A stretch of 64,000 bases of DNA from Saccharopolyspora ipomoeae (GCF_029952525.1 NZ_JASAOF010000011.1:111484-175483), one strand, 5' to 3'. Numbered from the stretch's first letter, positions 1-10,843 are shown. The notes: a model not told the origin generated them from the sequence alone. Made by a program: numbers and translations.

Positions 1-1
1 C

Positions 2-1012
2 GTGGCGCGCGCCGGTGGCGATGCTGTGGCACGACTGCGCACGGGGACCGCGTTCGACCTGATCTCGGACGTCGACCTCGTGGTGGAAGCCGTCGTCGAG
101 GACCTCGACGTCAAGATCGCCGTGCTCGGCGAGGCAGCCGGTGTCGTCCGCCCGGGCGTGCCGCTGGCGACCAACACCTCCTATCTCGACATCGATGCCT
201 TGGCCGCAGCGGTCGCCGATCCGGAGCGGGTGTTGGGAATGCACTTCCTGGCACCGGCGCATCGCACCCGCGTGCTGGAGGTCGTGCGCGGGAGCGCCAC
301 GTCGCGGGAAGCCCTGGAACACGTGCTGTCCGCAGCGCGGGCGCTGGGAAAGCTCCCGGTGATCGTCGGGGTCTGCGACGGTTTCGCGGGCAACCGGATC
401 TTCTCCGCGTACCGGCACCAGTGCGAGCTGCTGGTGGAAGAGGGCGCGACGCCGCGCCAGGTCGACGATGCGCTGGTAGACGTCGGCTTCGCGATGGGGC
501 CGTTCGCGGTGGCCGACATGTCCGGACTGGACGTCGCCTGGCACGCGCGGCGGCGCCGGGACGCGAGCCGGGACCCGCGGGAACGCTATTCGGACCTCGC
601 CGATCGGTTCGTGGAGAAGGGGCGGCTCGGGCAGAAGACCGGTGCCGGCTGGTACCGCTACCTCGACGGCGACCGAACGCCCCTGGACGATCCGGAGTCC
701 GCGGGGCTGATCGACGACGCTCGTGCGGCCAACGGGATCACCCCTCGGGAGATCCGCGGAGTCGAGATCGTCGAGAGGGTGCTCACCGCGACGGCCAACG
801 AGGCGGCCCTCGTGCTCGCCGAGGGAGTCGCCGCCAGGCCCGGCGACATCGACGTCCTGATGACGTGGGGGTACGGGTTCCCGGAAAGCCTCGGTGGACC
901 GTGCCACTGGGCGAGCACCCGCTCGGCGGCGGATCACGCAGCGGCCCTGGAACGGCTGAAAAATGCCGTCGGATGGGGTTTCCAGCCAGGTGACCCTGTC
1001 CTGCTGGGCTGA
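2..1012 (+). CDS. 3-hydroxyacyl-CoA dehydrogenase, C-terminal part (5' end outside window)
   Basis: This frame is open from the first base, so the true start lies upstream. The protein oxidises L-3-hydroxyacyl-CoA to 3-ketoacyl-CoA with NAD in beta-oxidation. Seen: the tail of the NAD-binding fold, the HFLAP segment (family HFFNP, with the catalytic His), a CDGFAGNRI segment that opens the helical C-terminal domain, a GQKTGAGWYRY motif, and a second helical half ending in a WGYGFPESLGGP segment. Two C-terminal half-domains are typical of FadB/FadJ-type multifunctional proteins, so an enoyl-CoA hydratase part may precede it, which cannot be seen here. It converges with the thioesterase gene on the other strand. 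Family call is firm; whether it is bifunctional is open. Confidence 0.88.
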   Translation: MARAGGDAVARLRTGTAFDLISDVDLVVEAVVEDLDVKIAVLGEAAGVVRPGVPLATNTSYLDIDALAAAVADPERVLGMHFLAPAHRTRVLEVVRGSATSREALEHVLSAARALGKLPVIVGVCDGFAGNRIFSAYRHQCELLVEEGATPRQVDDALVDVGFAMGPFAVADMSGLDVAWHARRRRDASRDPRERYSDLADRFVEKGRLGQKTGAGWYRYLDGDRTPLDDPESAGLIDDARAANGITPREIRGVEIVERVLTATANEAALVLAEGVAARPGDIDVLMTWGYGFPESLGGPCHWASTRSAADHAAALERLKNAVGWGFQPGDPVLLG

Positions 1013-1030
1013 CTCATGCGCCCGCTGGAG

Positions 1031-1939
1031 TCAGAGCAGCACGGCGTGCTGGGCGACCGACGCCACGACTCGGCCGTCGCGAGCGTGCAGCGTCCCGCGG
1101 GCCAGGCCGCCGGCCTCTCCCGCAGCCGGGCAGTCCTGCACGTAGAGGAACCACTCGCCGGGTTCGAGGTCGGCGTGGAACCACATCGCGTGGTCCGCGC
1201 TGACCGCGGGCCGGTGCAGGTCCGCCCGTTCACCGCGGGCGCGGGCGATCACGGGCAACAGCGAGCGGTCGGAGGCGAACGCCAGCACGGCGCGTCGCAG
1301 GTGGCTGCTCGCTTCCGGCACGGATTCGGCGCGCAGCCACAGGCAGCGCGGTGCGGCCGTGTCGCCCGGCGGCCCGTCGACCGGGCGCACGTCGAGCGGG
1401 CGGGAGGCGGTGCGCCAGTCGCCGAGCGGGGGCAGGCGCACCCCTCCCGCCGCCATCCCCGCGGCCCGGCGTTGTGGCAGCGAGGGAAGCGATTCGGGAT
1501 CGGGCACCTGCGGTGGCCGGATCGACGCACTGGAACTGCTCGGTTCTCCTGGCCCCAGGGACACCATCCCAGTGACGATCTCGCGCCCCGACTGCTCAGC
1601 GCTGATGGCGAGCACGGTGCGGCTGCGACCTGCGCGGATCGTTCGCACCGGGTAGGAGATCGGCTCGTGCGGGCGTCCGGGTCGGAGGAAGTAGATGTGC
1701 AGGGACTCGACGAACCGGTCGGCAGGTGCGTACGCGGCGGCGGCGAGCACGACTTGGGCGAGCAGGTGACCTCCGAAGACCCGTTGGTCGAACCCGGCGA
1801 TGGGGGAGCCGACGAGACGCTCGCCCTCCCATCGGAGCTCGATCCGATCGGCGAGCGGGGTTCGGTTGACCACGCCGGGCAGCGAGGTCTCGTCCCCGTG
1901 GCGGGTTTCTTCGGTGCTTCTGGTGTCGATGTGGTCCAC
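1031..1939 (-). CDS. Acyl-CoA thioesterase II (TesB-like)
   Basis: The 302-residue protein has a double hot-dog fold and hydrolyses acyl-CoA to free acid and CoA. Seen: an N-terminal half with the FGGHLLAQ segment and FLRPGRP, and a C-terminal half with SADHAMWFHADLEPGEWFLY, the usual TesB region following the hot-dog Asp. Length matches TesB (about 285-300). It is transcribed divergently from the acyl-CoA synthetase at 2040, across a short gap that carries a 12-bp perfect palindrome, so the two may share a regulator. Hydrolysis and synthesis of CoA esters facing each other suggests balancing of the CoA pool, which is inference. The start at 1939 is the first in frame; a later Met/Val start is possible. 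Confidence 0.87.
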   Translation of the reverse strand: MDHIDTRSTEETRHGDETSLPGVVNRTPLADRIELRWEGERLVGSPIAGFDQRVFGGHLLAQVVLAAAAYAPADRFVESLHIYFLRPGRPHEPISYPVRTIRAGRSRTVLAISAEQSGREIVTGMVSLGPGEPSSSSASIRPPQVPDPESLPSLPQRRAAGMAAGGVRLPPLGDWRTASRPLDVRPVDGPPGDTAAPRCLWLRAESVPEASSHLRRAVLAFASDRSLLPVIARARGERADLHRPAVSADHAMWFHADLEPGEWFLYVQDCPAAGEAGGLARGTLHARDGRVVASVAQHAVLL

Positions 1940-1960
1940 ACCGCAGACACTACATGAAAC

Positions 1961-1972
1961 ACTCTATAGAGT
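1961..1972. promoter_or_regulatory. 12-bp perfect palindrome in divergent promoter region
   Basis: The sequence ACTCTATAGAGT is a perfect dyad inside the 100-bp gap between the thioesterase gene (minus) and the acyl-CoA synthetase gene (plus). It is A/T-rich against its surroundings and in the place expected for a repressor site. No regulator gene is adjacent, so the binding protein is unknown. Confidence 0.4.
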
Positions 1973-2039
1973 ATTGAATGAGTTCAGGAGAGAAGCCGGC
2001 CTGGCCGGTGGAACGTTCCGCATCCAGCGAGGAGAGCCG

Positions 2040-4163
2040 ATGCCTCAGAATCCCGTCCCCGCGCAGGCCAACCGCGCTTCGACCGCGACGGCGCTGTCCG
2101 GACCGCTGCTGCACCCCGCATCGGTCGCGATCGTGGGGGCCTCCGACGACCCGAGGAAGACCACCGGCCGCCCTCAACGATTCCTCGCTGCCGCCGGGTT
2201 CGGGGGAACCGCCTGGTTCGTCAACCCCAGCCGGGAAACGGTGCAGGGCGAGAAGGCATACCCGAGCCTGTCCGCGTTGCCCGGCGTACCCGACCACGTC
2301 TACGTCATGACGGGTGCCGAGGCGGCCATCGACACCGTGGCTGAGGCGTCGCGGCTCGGTGTGCCGGTCGTGACGGTGCTGTCGTCCGGATTCGCCGAAG
2401 AGGGGGCGGAGGGCCAAGCCCGAGAGGACCGGTTGCGCGCTGCCGCAGCGCAGGGGGCGACCCGGGTGGTCGGTCCGTCCAGCCTCGGCGTGGTCAACCC
2501 GCGCAGCGGCGTGATGCTCACCGGCAACGCCGCGTTCGGCGAACCGGACACGCCTGCGGGCGGGATCTTCGTCGCCTCGCAGTCCGGCAGCGTCATCGGC
2601 GCGCTCGTGTCCCGGGCACGTGGACGGGGGATCGGCTTCGCCGGCCTGGTGTCCACCGGTGGTGAGGCGGACCTCTCGCTCGGGGAGATCTGCTCGGCGA
2701 CGCTGGACGACCCGGACATCACCTCTTACGCGCTGTTCTTGGAGTCCCTGCGGCACTCAGCGGACCTGGCCGAGTTCGCGGCCGCGGCCCACCGCGCGGG
2801 CAAACCCGTCGCGGTCTACAAGCTTGGCCGCTCCGACGAGGCGCGGGCGCTCACGGTGTCGCACACCGGTGCCTTGGCCGGCGAGGACAGCGAGGCCGAG
2901 GCGTTCTTCCGCGCATGCGGTTTCGCCCGGGTCTCGACGTTCGAAGGACTCTGCGAGGCGCCGGCCCTGCTGGAGCGGGTCCCCGCGGACGGCCCCTCCC
3001 GGCCGCGCGTCGGCGTCGTCACGACCACCGGTGGCGGTGCCGCGATCATGGTCGATCAACTCGCGTTGCGGGACCTGTCCGTGCGCGGACCCAGCCACGA
3101 ACTCGTCGACCGGATGACCGAAGCCGGAGCACCAGTTCCGCACAGCCTGATCGCCGACCTCGGCCTCGCCGGCGCCAAGCACGACGTGGTCTCTGCGGCT
3201 CTGCGGGAGATGCAGGATTCCGGCGAGTTCGACCTCGTGCTGTTCGTGATCGGTTCCTCGGCGCGGTTGAACCCGGAGCTCGCCGTGCAGGCCCTCGCCG
3301 AGCGCGGTGGGCACGCCGTACCCGTCGTCGGGTTCGCGCTTCCCGAGGCGCCGGAAGCCGCGGAACTGCTGGCGTCGTCCGGAGTTCCGGCGTTCCGCAC
3401 GCCCGAGTCCTGCGCTGACGCGGTCGCCGCCGCGTTCGGTCGTCGGTCGGCGCTCATCGATCCGAAGGGACTGCTCGGCTCGTTCGAAGGCGCAACGCAG
3501 CTCCTCGACGAGCAGACGTCTGCCGAGCTCCTCGACGTCGTCGGCGTGCCGACACTGCCCTCAGTAGCGCTCAAGGTCACCTCGATGGACGAGGAGATTT
3601 CCTTGCCGTTCGACTACCCGGTCGTGGTCAAGGCCCTCTCGGACCAGCTCGCGCACAAGACGGATGCCGGGGGAGTCGTTCTCGACGTCGCCAGTGCCGA
3701 TGGCTTGCGCGCCGCTGTTCGCGCGGTCGTCTCCGACGTCGCGGACAAGACCGGAATCACCGTCGACCGGGTGTTGGTGCAGCCAATGGCGGACAAGGGA
3801 GTCGGGGAGGTGCTGGTCGGCTATCGACGCAGCCAGGACGTGGGCCCGCTTGTCGTGCTCTCCACCGGCGGCGTCCAAGCCGAGCTCTACGACGACAGCG
3901 CTGTGCGGTTGGCACCCGTGGACCACGCCACAGCTGCGGAGATGATCGAGGAGGTCACCGGCTTGGCAGTGCTCAAGGGGCACCGCGGTGCACCTGCCGG
4001 AGACACCGACGCCTTGACCGACACCATCGTCGCCTTGTCCCGGCTCGCCGTCGAACGGCCGTCCGTGATCGAGGCAGAGGCCAACCCAGTGCGCGTGCGC
4101 ACCGACGGCGTCGTCGCCCTCGACGCCCTCGTCCGCTGCGTCAAGGAGGCCGACCGTGCATGA
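2040..4163 (+). CDS. Acetate/acyl-CoA synthetase, ADP-forming type (fused alpha-beta chain)
   Basis: The 707-residue protein forms acyl-CoA from acid, CoA and ATP with ADP release, or runs in reverse. Domain order seen: CoA-binding Rossmann domain (about 20-150, starting LHPASVAIVGASDDPRKT), two succinyl-CoA-ligase-like domains (about 150-460, with SQSGSV and the SHTGALAGEDS segment that carries the phospho-His), then an ATP-grasp domain (about 480-705, with FPVVVKALS-like, AHKTDAGGVVLDV and EANPVRV). The ATG at 2040 is chosen because GCGAGGAGAGCC lies just before it; the frame is open further upstream but over the promoter. It ends in ATGA, overlapping the thiolase remnant that follows. Substrate is probably a short or branched acid; not determinable. 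Confidence 0.88.
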   Translation: MPQNPVPAQANRASTATALSGPLLHPASVAIVGASDDPRKTTGRPQRFLAAAGFGGTAWFVNPSRETVQGEKAYPSLSALPGVPDHVYVMTGAEAAIDTVAEASRLGVPVVTVLSSGFAEEGAEGQAREDRLRAAAAQGATRVVGPSSLGVVNPRSGVMLTGNAAFGEPDTPAGGIFVASQSGSVIGALVSRARGRGIGFAGLVSTGGEADLSLGEICSATLDDPDITSYALFLESLRHSADLAEFAAAAHRAGKPVAVYKLGRSDEARALTVSHTGALAGEDSEAEAFFRACGFARVSTFEGLCEAPALLERVPADGPSRPRVGVVTTTGGGAAIMVDQLALRDLSVRGPSHELVDRMTEAGAPVPHSLIADLGLAGAKHDVVSAALREMQDSGEFDLVLFVIGSSARLNPELAVQALAERGGHAVPVVGFALPEAPEAAELLASSGVPAFRTPESCADAVAAAFGRRSALIDPKGLLGSFEGATQLLDEQTSAELLDVVGVPTLPSVALKVTSMDEEISLPFDYPVVVKALSDQLAHKTDAGGVVLDVASADGLRAAVRAVVSDVADKTGITVDRVLVQPMADKGVGEVLVGYRRSQDVGPLVVLSTGGVQAELYDDSAVRLAPVDHATAAEMIEEVTGLAVLKGHRGAPAGDTDALTDTIVALSRLAVERPSVIEAEANPVRVRTDGVVALDALVRCVKEADRA

Positions 4164-4221
4164 GGCGGTGATCTGTGAGCCGTTGCGGACGCCCTTGGGC
4201 GGGTGCGGATTCCACTCGTGA
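4156..4221 (+). pseudogene. Remnant of a thiolase N-terminus (21 codons)
   Basis: A GTG at 4156, with AGGAGG six bases before it, opens a frame reading VHEAVICEPLRTPLGG and then a short tail to TGA at 4219. The pattern [AV]VI-x-E-x-x-RTP-[LI]-G is the classic start of acetyl-CoA acetyltransferases. Nothing of the rest of a thiolase follows; the frame runs straight into the MFS gene. The start also overlaps the stop of the synthetase (GTGCATGA). Most simply a thiolase gene was deleted after codon 16, leaving its start signal. It may now serve only as a leader that couples translation to the MFS gene through the GTGA overlap at 4218-4221. Confidence 0.6.
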
Positions 4222-5375
4222 GCCCCTGGCGCGTCGCACTCGTCGTGCAGGCGACGTGCGGGCAGGCGTTCTGGCTGGGCATCCGGGTCGTCGTCGGCTA
4301 TCGCGCACTCGAGGCCGGCGGCGGTCCGGAGTTCCTGGGCCTGCTCGCGACGGCATTCGCGGCCCCCGCGCTGGTGGCCTCGATCCCGGTGGGGAAGGTG
4401 ACGGACCGCCTCGGTGGCGCCGGCGTCACAGCCGTCGGGCTGCTGCTGAGCGGGACCGGCGCGATCGTGGCGCTGTCCGACGACGGGCTGGCGATGCTGC
4501 TGGCCGGTGCGCTCATCATGGGCCTGGGACAGCAACTTCTCATGGTGGGGCAGCAGACGTTCATCGCTCACGTCGGCGCCGGTAGCGACGCCGCGTTCGG
4601 GACTCTCACGGCCGCGTCGTCGATCGGGCAGATGATCGGACCACCCGTGGTGACAGCGGTGCTGGCGGTGGAAAACGGCTTGGCCTCCGGCACCGAAGGC
4701 GGTCTGGTGGCCTGTCTGTTGTTCCTGGTGCTGGCGTTGCCGTTGACTCCCCGGTTGCTGCGAACCGATCGCGCACTGCGGTCGCAGCGGGGCTCGTCGC
4801 CGGGCGAGCGGCCGGGGACTCGGAAGCTGCTGCGTCTCCCGGGCATGTGGCGGTCGCTCGTGGTCAGTGGTGCGGTTCTGGTCACGCTCGACCTCCTCTA
4901 CGCGTTCATCCCGGTCTGGGCGGTCGAGCAGGGCGTGGATCCCCGGGCCGTTGGATTGCTCCTCGCCCTGCGCGCGGCGGTCTCGCTCATCACCCGGACA
5001 GGTCTGTCCCGCTTGGTGAATCGCTTCGGGCGGCTACCGCTGATCGCCACCTCCGTACTCGCGGGAGCAGTAGCACTGGGTGGCCTGCCGCTGGTGGGGG
5101 CGTGGGGTGCGGTTCCGGTGATGGTCGGTCTGGGTATCGCGCTGGGCCTGCCACAACCACTGACGATGGCGTGGGTGACGTCGCTGAGCCCGCCGTCCTC
5201 ACACGGCGCGGCTCTCGGGCTGCGCCTGACCGTCAACCGGATGGCACAGGTGAGCCTGCCGTTGCTGGTCGGCGCCGTTCTCGGCCCGGTCGGCGTGATC
5301 GGCGTCTTCTGGGCGAACGCGGCGCTCCTGCTCGGAGCAGCGGGGAGCGTCATAGCCCGGCGACGACGCGACTGA
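4218..5375 (+). CDS. MFS transporter
   Basis: The 385-residue integral membrane protein has about 12 hydrophobic helices split by a charged central loop (about 190-210, RALRSQRGSSPGERPG). It has the basic loop-2 motif region GKVTDRLGG after helix 2 and a matching NRFGRLPL after helix 8. This is a drug/metabolite exporter type of MFS. The start at GTG 4218 is preferred because it overlaps the stop of the thiolase remnant (GTGA) and begins MSPWRVALVVQ directly before helix 1; a GTG at 4203 in frame is the alternative. Substrate unknown; the context suggests organic-acid or CoA-pathway related export. Confidence 0.8.
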   Translation: MSPWRVALVVQATCGQAFWLGIRVVVGYRALEAGGGPEFLGLLATAFAAPALVASIPVGKVTDRLGGAGVTAVGLLLSGTGAIVALSDDGLAMLLAGALIMGLGQQLLMVGQQTFIAHVGAGSDAAFGTLTAASSIGQMIGPPVVTAVLAVENGLASGTEGGLVACLLFLVLALPLTPRLLRTDRALRSQRGSSPGERPGTRKLLRLPGMWRSLVVSGAVLVTLDLLYAFIPVWAVEQGVDPRAVGLLLALRAAVSLITRTGLSRLVNRFGRLPLIATSVLAGAVALGGLPLVGAWGAVPVMVGLGIALGLPQPLTMAWVTSLSPPSSHGAALGLRLTVNRMAQVSLPLLVGAVLGPVGVIGVFWANAALLLGAAGSVIARRRRD

Positions 5376-5670
5376 CGCCACCCAGATTGCGTGCCGGAAG
5401 AGCAACTGATCGAACTGATCTCTCGACCGCCGACCAGGTTTCCGGACATCTAAGTCGGCACCGGCTCCGAAATGCACCTTGTTCGTCCGATGGGAGGAGC
5501 GCGGAACGGCCGAATCAGCGACCGCTGGACGATTTAGAGACTCGTGGGCAGGTACGGGGCTGGTAGGTCGAGATTGATGCGGCAGCGTTCGCAGACGCCG
5601 TCGGGGGTCGTCCCAATTGAGCCAATGGCTAGAGAGGCGTGACGAGGCCAGAGACGAGCCCGAGAGCTGC

Positions 5671-5710
5671 GTATCCGAGAGGGATTTGCACTCCCACGGA
5701 TAAAGACGCA
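5671..5710 (-). other. Degenerate tRNA-Leu-like 3' half
   Basis: Read on the minus strand the sequence goes from CTTTATC through GTGGGAG, TGCAAAT and CCC to TCTCGGATAC. This follows the variable-arm/T-arm/acceptor order of actinobacterial tRNA-Leu (CTTTATC..GTGGGGGTTCAAGTCCCCCCTCGGACAC). No anticodon arm precedes it, so it is a partial or decayed copy. Confidence 0.35.
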
Positions 5711-5756
5711 GGTCAGGACGTTGAGGGGTCGAGTGGCCCCAGACATCCGCACCAAA

Positions 5757-5786
5757 AACCCCAGGTCAAAGACTTGACCTGGGGTT
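5757..5786 (-). terminator. Rho-independent terminator, minus strand (tRNA-type)
   Basis: Arms of 13 bp (AACCCCAGGTCAA / TTGACCTGGGGTT) enclose a 4-base loop, and the minus-strand product runs into a T5 tract. It sits directly behind the tRNA-like 3' end at 5791, as terminators of tRNA genes do. Confidence 0.75.
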
Positions 5787-5790
5787 GATG

Positions 5791-5812
5791 CTGTGTCCGA
5801 GGACGGACTTGC
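5791..5812 (-). other. Short tRNA 3'-end-like sequence (candidate att core)
   Basis: The 12-mer CTGTGTCCGAGG followed by ACGGACTT matches, on the minus strand, the end of the T-arm and acceptor of tRNA-Leu/Ser. The same 12-mer recurs at 31910-31921, also followed by a GGACT word and also next to a CCCC...GGGG hairpin. The two copies are in the same orientation, about 26 kb apart. Confidence 0.4.
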
Positions 5813-6422
5813 ACACTATTCACCCGCCTTCTGCTTCCCGAAACCGGTTGAAGCAGGGGCTTTTTTGGTGTCCCGTGTGTCCCTTCGGCACACGGTTCGG
5901 GACACCCTGCTGGGACAGGCCGGATCACTCTGTGAACTGCGAGAACGCGGAGTGGCATGGGGCGGGGACGGGTGTTGCGGGGTGTCCCCATGTGTCCCTG
6001 AACCGGTTTGGACGCTTCCAACGAGCGTTAGCCGGTGGGGCATAGAGGGGTGTCCCGCGAGTTCCGCTTGGCTTGTCCAGCTGCACAGCTCGTTGGACGG
6101 TCTAGAAGGAAACCCGACGACCACCGGCTGGACGTGAGGTGCCTAGATCGCCAGTCGGGCGGGTTTGGTGATGTGGTTCAGGGAGCGGGCATCGGGGTCC
6201 ACGGCTCGGAGCTTGGACCCCGCTCGAGTTTGAGGCGATCTACACCGCTGCGTCGGCGGCCTGAAACCAGTCAACTGCGGTGGCTACTGGAGGCTGGGCA
6301 GACTCGCGTGGTGCTCGTCGGCCATGCATCGGGGCCAGCCGGGGGTGTCCACGTCGCTTTCCGTTCAGGGCATCGAGAACCTCATCCCCCGATGCCGGCG
6401 GCTTTCGGGGGATGAGTGCGTC

Positions 6423-7307
6423 TCAGCGTGTCGATGCTGCGATCCAGTCGTCGTAGAACGGTGGCATGCGGGATGCCTTCTGTTCGAAGGTGGCGGGCCG
6501 CTTCTCGCGGAAGGCTGCCACGCCTTCCGCGCCATCGCCGGTGCTCGTGTAGAACATCGCCAGCGACTCCACGCGATGCGCCGACTCGGGGTTGTCCACG
6601 CACGCGTTGCGGTAGATCATCTGCCGTGTCAGAGCTGTCGCCACCGGAGATCGGTTCAAGGTCCAGCGGTCAGCCAGCTCGTGGGCTTGCTGGATCAGTC
6701 GATCCGGTGGGTGGATGGCGCTGGCGATCCCGGCGGCCAACGTGGCCTCGGCATCGAGGATGTCTGCGGAGTAGACGAGGTCCAATGCCCTGGCCATGCC
6801 GACCACGCGGGGCAAGAACCAGGTCGATGCTGCCTCCGGTGTGATTCCCAGGCGGCCGAACACCAAGCCGTACCGCGCGGTCGTTGACATCAGTCGTGCG
6901 TCCATGGCCAACGTCATGGACGCCCCGATTCCGACAGCGGGGCCGTTGATCGCGGCGATCACCGGTTTGAGGCACGAGTGGATCGCCAGTGTGACCCTTC
7001 CGCCGGTGTCCCGGACGCGCCTGATCTCCGGGCTGTCCAGGTCGCTCATGTCGGCGAGGGTGGGTGAACGTGATTCGTCGAGTCCGAAAACGTTGCCTTC
7101 GGCTCCGAGGTCCATCCCGGCGCAGAACGCTCGTCCCGCCCCTGTGACGACGATCGCGCGCACCTCGTCGTTGTCGTTGGCCGCGTTGAACGTTCGCTCG
7201 AGCTCGTCGGCCATCGTGGGTGTGAAGGCGTTGAGGCTGTCCGGCCGGTTGAGCGTGATGGTGAGGATGCCCTCGTCGATGTGGTGATCGAGGGTGCTGT
7301 AAGTCAT
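6423..7307 (-). CDS. Enoyl-CoA hydratase/isomerase family protein
   Basis: The 294-residue crotonase-fold protein probably hydrates or isomerises an unsaturated acyl-CoA. Seen: the first oxyanion-hole segment VVTGAGRAFCAGMDL and the second KPVIAAINGPAVGIGASMTLAMDARL. The first catalytic Glu position (GGxCEL in hydratases) is replaced here by GIGASMTL, while GRLGITPEAASTW keeps the second acidic position (PE), a pattern of isomerase-type or divergent crotonases rather than classical hydratases. The start ATG at 7307 has GGAG ten bases upstream; an earlier ATG at 7346 overlaps the stop of the preceding gene. It is co-transcribed with the nitronate monooxygenase gene (35-bp gap). Confidence 0.85.
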   Translation of the reverse strand: MTYSTLDHHIDEGILTITLNRPDSLNAFTPTMADELERTFNAANDNDEVRAIVVTGAGRAFCAGMDLGAEGNVFGLDESRSPTLADMSDLDSPEIRRVRDTGGRVTLAIHSCLKPVIAAINGPAVGIGASMTLAMDARLMSTTARYGLVFGRLGITPEAASTWFLPRVVGMARALDLVYSADILDAEATLAAGIASAIHPPDRLIQQAHELADRWTLNRSPVATALTRQMIYRNACVDNPESAHRVESLAMFYTSTGDGAEGVAAFREKRPATFEQKASRMPPFYDDWIAASTR

Positions 7308-7342
7308 TGGTCGCGCGCTCCAGTTGGTCGGCTGTGGCGTGT

Positions 7343-9213
<1,871 letters not shown>

Positions 9214-9218
9214 TTGCA

Positions 9219-9239
9219 GCCCGGCCCTAGCAACCGGGC
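9219..9239 (+). terminator. Short hairpin after TetR gene
   Basis: GCCCGG and CCGGGC arms with a 9-base loop lie just after the tetR stop codon; no T-tract, so terminator function is only likely. Confidence 0.35.
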
Positions 9240-9401
9240 CTGAGGCGCACCCCCGGTTGCGTCGAGCTGTCATTTCGACACCACGGCACCCTGGCGTCCG
9301 TTCTCGTGGCTTGTTCACCTCCCTTCGGTCTCGCCTGCCTTGGCCGATCGGGTTGATCTCCGGCGGGTTCGCGTCTTGTGGCGGGGCGGTGCACAGGCAT
9401 T

Positions 9402-9430
9402 AAACTCGAAACCAAATCGACTTTGATTTC
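9402..9430. promoter_or_regulatory. Candidate operator B (copy of operator A) upstream of flavin oxidase
   Basis: Contains an inverted repeat GAAACCAAA-N5-TTTGATTTC (8 of 9 bases paired, 9408-9430). Its reverse complement aligns with the box at 8367-8391. It ends 26 bp before the ATG at 9457, in promoter position. Confidence 0.4.
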
Positions 9431-9456
9431 AGCGACGGATGCGGGAGTGAGCGGAA

Positions 9457-10812
9457 ATGACCACAGAGCAAGACGTGCACGAGGAGACCCGTGATGTCGT
9501 CGTCATCGGCGCGGGCATGGCCGGATTGATGGCTGCTACGACCCTTCGCGATGAGGCCGACGTGGTCGTGCTGGAGGCGTCGGGCAGGTCCGGTGGGCGG
9601 GTCGAGACGGTCCAGCAGGGTGATTACTGGATCAACCTCGGCACCCAGTTCACCGAGGGGACCGGGCCGCTGATCGACGCGCTCCACCACCACGGCATCG
9701 AGATGGGATCGCTGGCGGACAAGAGCGTGGCGCTGGTCCTCAACGGGAAGTCGGTCGACACGGCCAACCCGCTCGCGCTCATGTTCCGCACGCGGATGAG
9801 CTTCCTCGATCGGCTGGGCATGGCGATGGTCGCTGCCCGCATCTTCGCGGCGGTCCCGTTCCTGGAGTCGAACAGCGGCATCGCCAAGAGGGTGCGCGCC
9901 AGGCTCGACGAGCGACTCGCGGCGGACCTGCTGCGGGGCGTCCGCTCCCGGTTGGCGCAGGACATGGTCCGGTCGTGGTCGGGCCAGTGGATGGGATGCG
10001 AACCCGGGGAGACGGCCGCGACCCAGCTGGTGACCTCGATCGGGCTCGCGCTGGCGGACCCGGCCAAGGTGCCGAACTTCGCTCTGCCCGTCGGAGGCAA
10101 TCAGACGTTGACCGACATCCTCGCCGCCGATCTCGGTGACCGCCTGCGCCTCAAGTCCCCCGTCGAGTCCGTGGAGGGCAGCGGTGACGGGGTCGTGGTG
10201 AACTACACCGGGTCCCACGGGCCGGGCCGTGTACACGCGAAGCGCGCCATCGTCGCGGTTCCCAGCGATGTCGCGGTCCGAATCCTCCCGGGACTTCCCC
10301 AGGCGTACCGGAACGGTTTCGACGACATCCGCTACGGCCGGTACGTGATCGCGGGCTTCTTCACCGATGAGGCAGGACCTCAGCCTTGGGACGACTACTT
10401 CGCCGTGTCCACGCCCCAGCTGTCGTTCCAGGCGATGTTCAACCACGCCGCCGCCCTGCGCGGGGACGGCCCGCGGAAACCGGGCGGTGCGCTGGCCTGC
10501 TTCGCCGGTGGTGCTGCGGCCGATTCCATGTTCGAGCTCTCCGACGACGAGATCGTCGCTCGGTTCAGCAGGGACCTGCTCTCGATCTACCCCCAGCTGG
10601 AGGGCAAGCTGGGGGAGGGGATCGTGCGCCGGCACCGTCGCGTTGTGCCGTTCTGGGCGCCTGGCCGACGTGACTCCTTGCCGACTCTGCGCAAACCCCT
10701 CGGGCCGGTTCACCTGGCCGGCGATTACCAGCTCGACATGCCTTCGCTCGCCGATGCGGCGACCTCGGGGGAGAACGCGGCGAAAGCGGTCCTCGCGAGC
10801 TTGAAGCGCTGA
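9457..10812 (+). CDS. FAD-dependent amine-oxidase-family protein
   Basis: The 451-residue flavoenzyme of the monoamine-oxidase fold oxidises an amine or a related C-N/C-C bond with FAD. Seen: the dinucleotide motif DVVVIGAGMAGLMAATTL (about 13-31), the family segment LEASGRSGGRVET, LGTQFTEG, and the C-terminal GPVHLAGDYQLDMPSLADAATSGENAAKAVL that closes the FAD site. No signal peptide. Substrate not readable from sequence. Monocistronic: it follows the TetR gene and is followed by a strong hairpin. Candidate operator B in its promoter suggests control by the TetR at 8509 together with the nitronate monooxygenase. Confidence 0.85.
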   Translation: MTTEQDVHEETRDVVVIGAGMAGLMAATTLRDEADVVVLEASGRSGGRVETVQQGDYWINLGTQFTEGTGPLIDALHHHGIEMGSLADKSVALVLNGKSVDTANPLALMFRTRMSFLDRLGMAMVAARIFAAVPFLESNSGIAKRVRARLDERLAADLLRGVRSRLAQDMVRSWSGQWMGCEPGETAATQLVTSIGLALADPAKVPNFALPVGGNQTLTDILAADLGDRLRLKSPVESVEGSGDGVVVNYTGSHGPGRVHAKRAIVAVPSDVAVRILPGLPQAYRNGFDDIRYGRYVIAGFFTDEAGPQPWDDYFAVSTPQLSFQAMFNHAAALRGDGPRKPGGALACFAGGAAADSMFELSDDEIVARFSRDLLSIYPQLEGKLGEGIVRRHRRVVPFWAPGRRDSLPTLRKPLGPVHLAGDYQLDMPSLADAATSGENAAKAVLASLKR

Positions 10813-10843
10813 TATCGCGCGCTTCCGCCCGCGTCAGCGGGCT

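Larger units (their letters stand above)
5376..6422. other. Long non-coding region with tRNA-like 3' ends and decayed DNA
   Basis: About 1 kb without a convincing gene. Contents noted: a possible short minus-strand frame ending CERCRINLDLPAP (about 5534-5620); a degenerate tRNA-Leu-like 3' segment (5671-5710); a tRNA-type terminator (5757-5786); a second short tRNA 3' end (5791-5812); a block at about 5870-6060 with repeated GTGTCCC/GTCCCG words; and at 6211-6264 a frame reading WTPLEFEAIYTAASAA* that resembles the C-terminus of IS3-type transposases. Together these look like the scar of integrative elements. Confidence 0.5.

Noticed and set aside
6211..6264. Transposase C-terminus (WTPLEFEAIYTAASAA)
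   Set aside because: Suggestive of IS3-type ends, but only 17 codons and no terminal repeats found; kept only as a remark in the gap entry.
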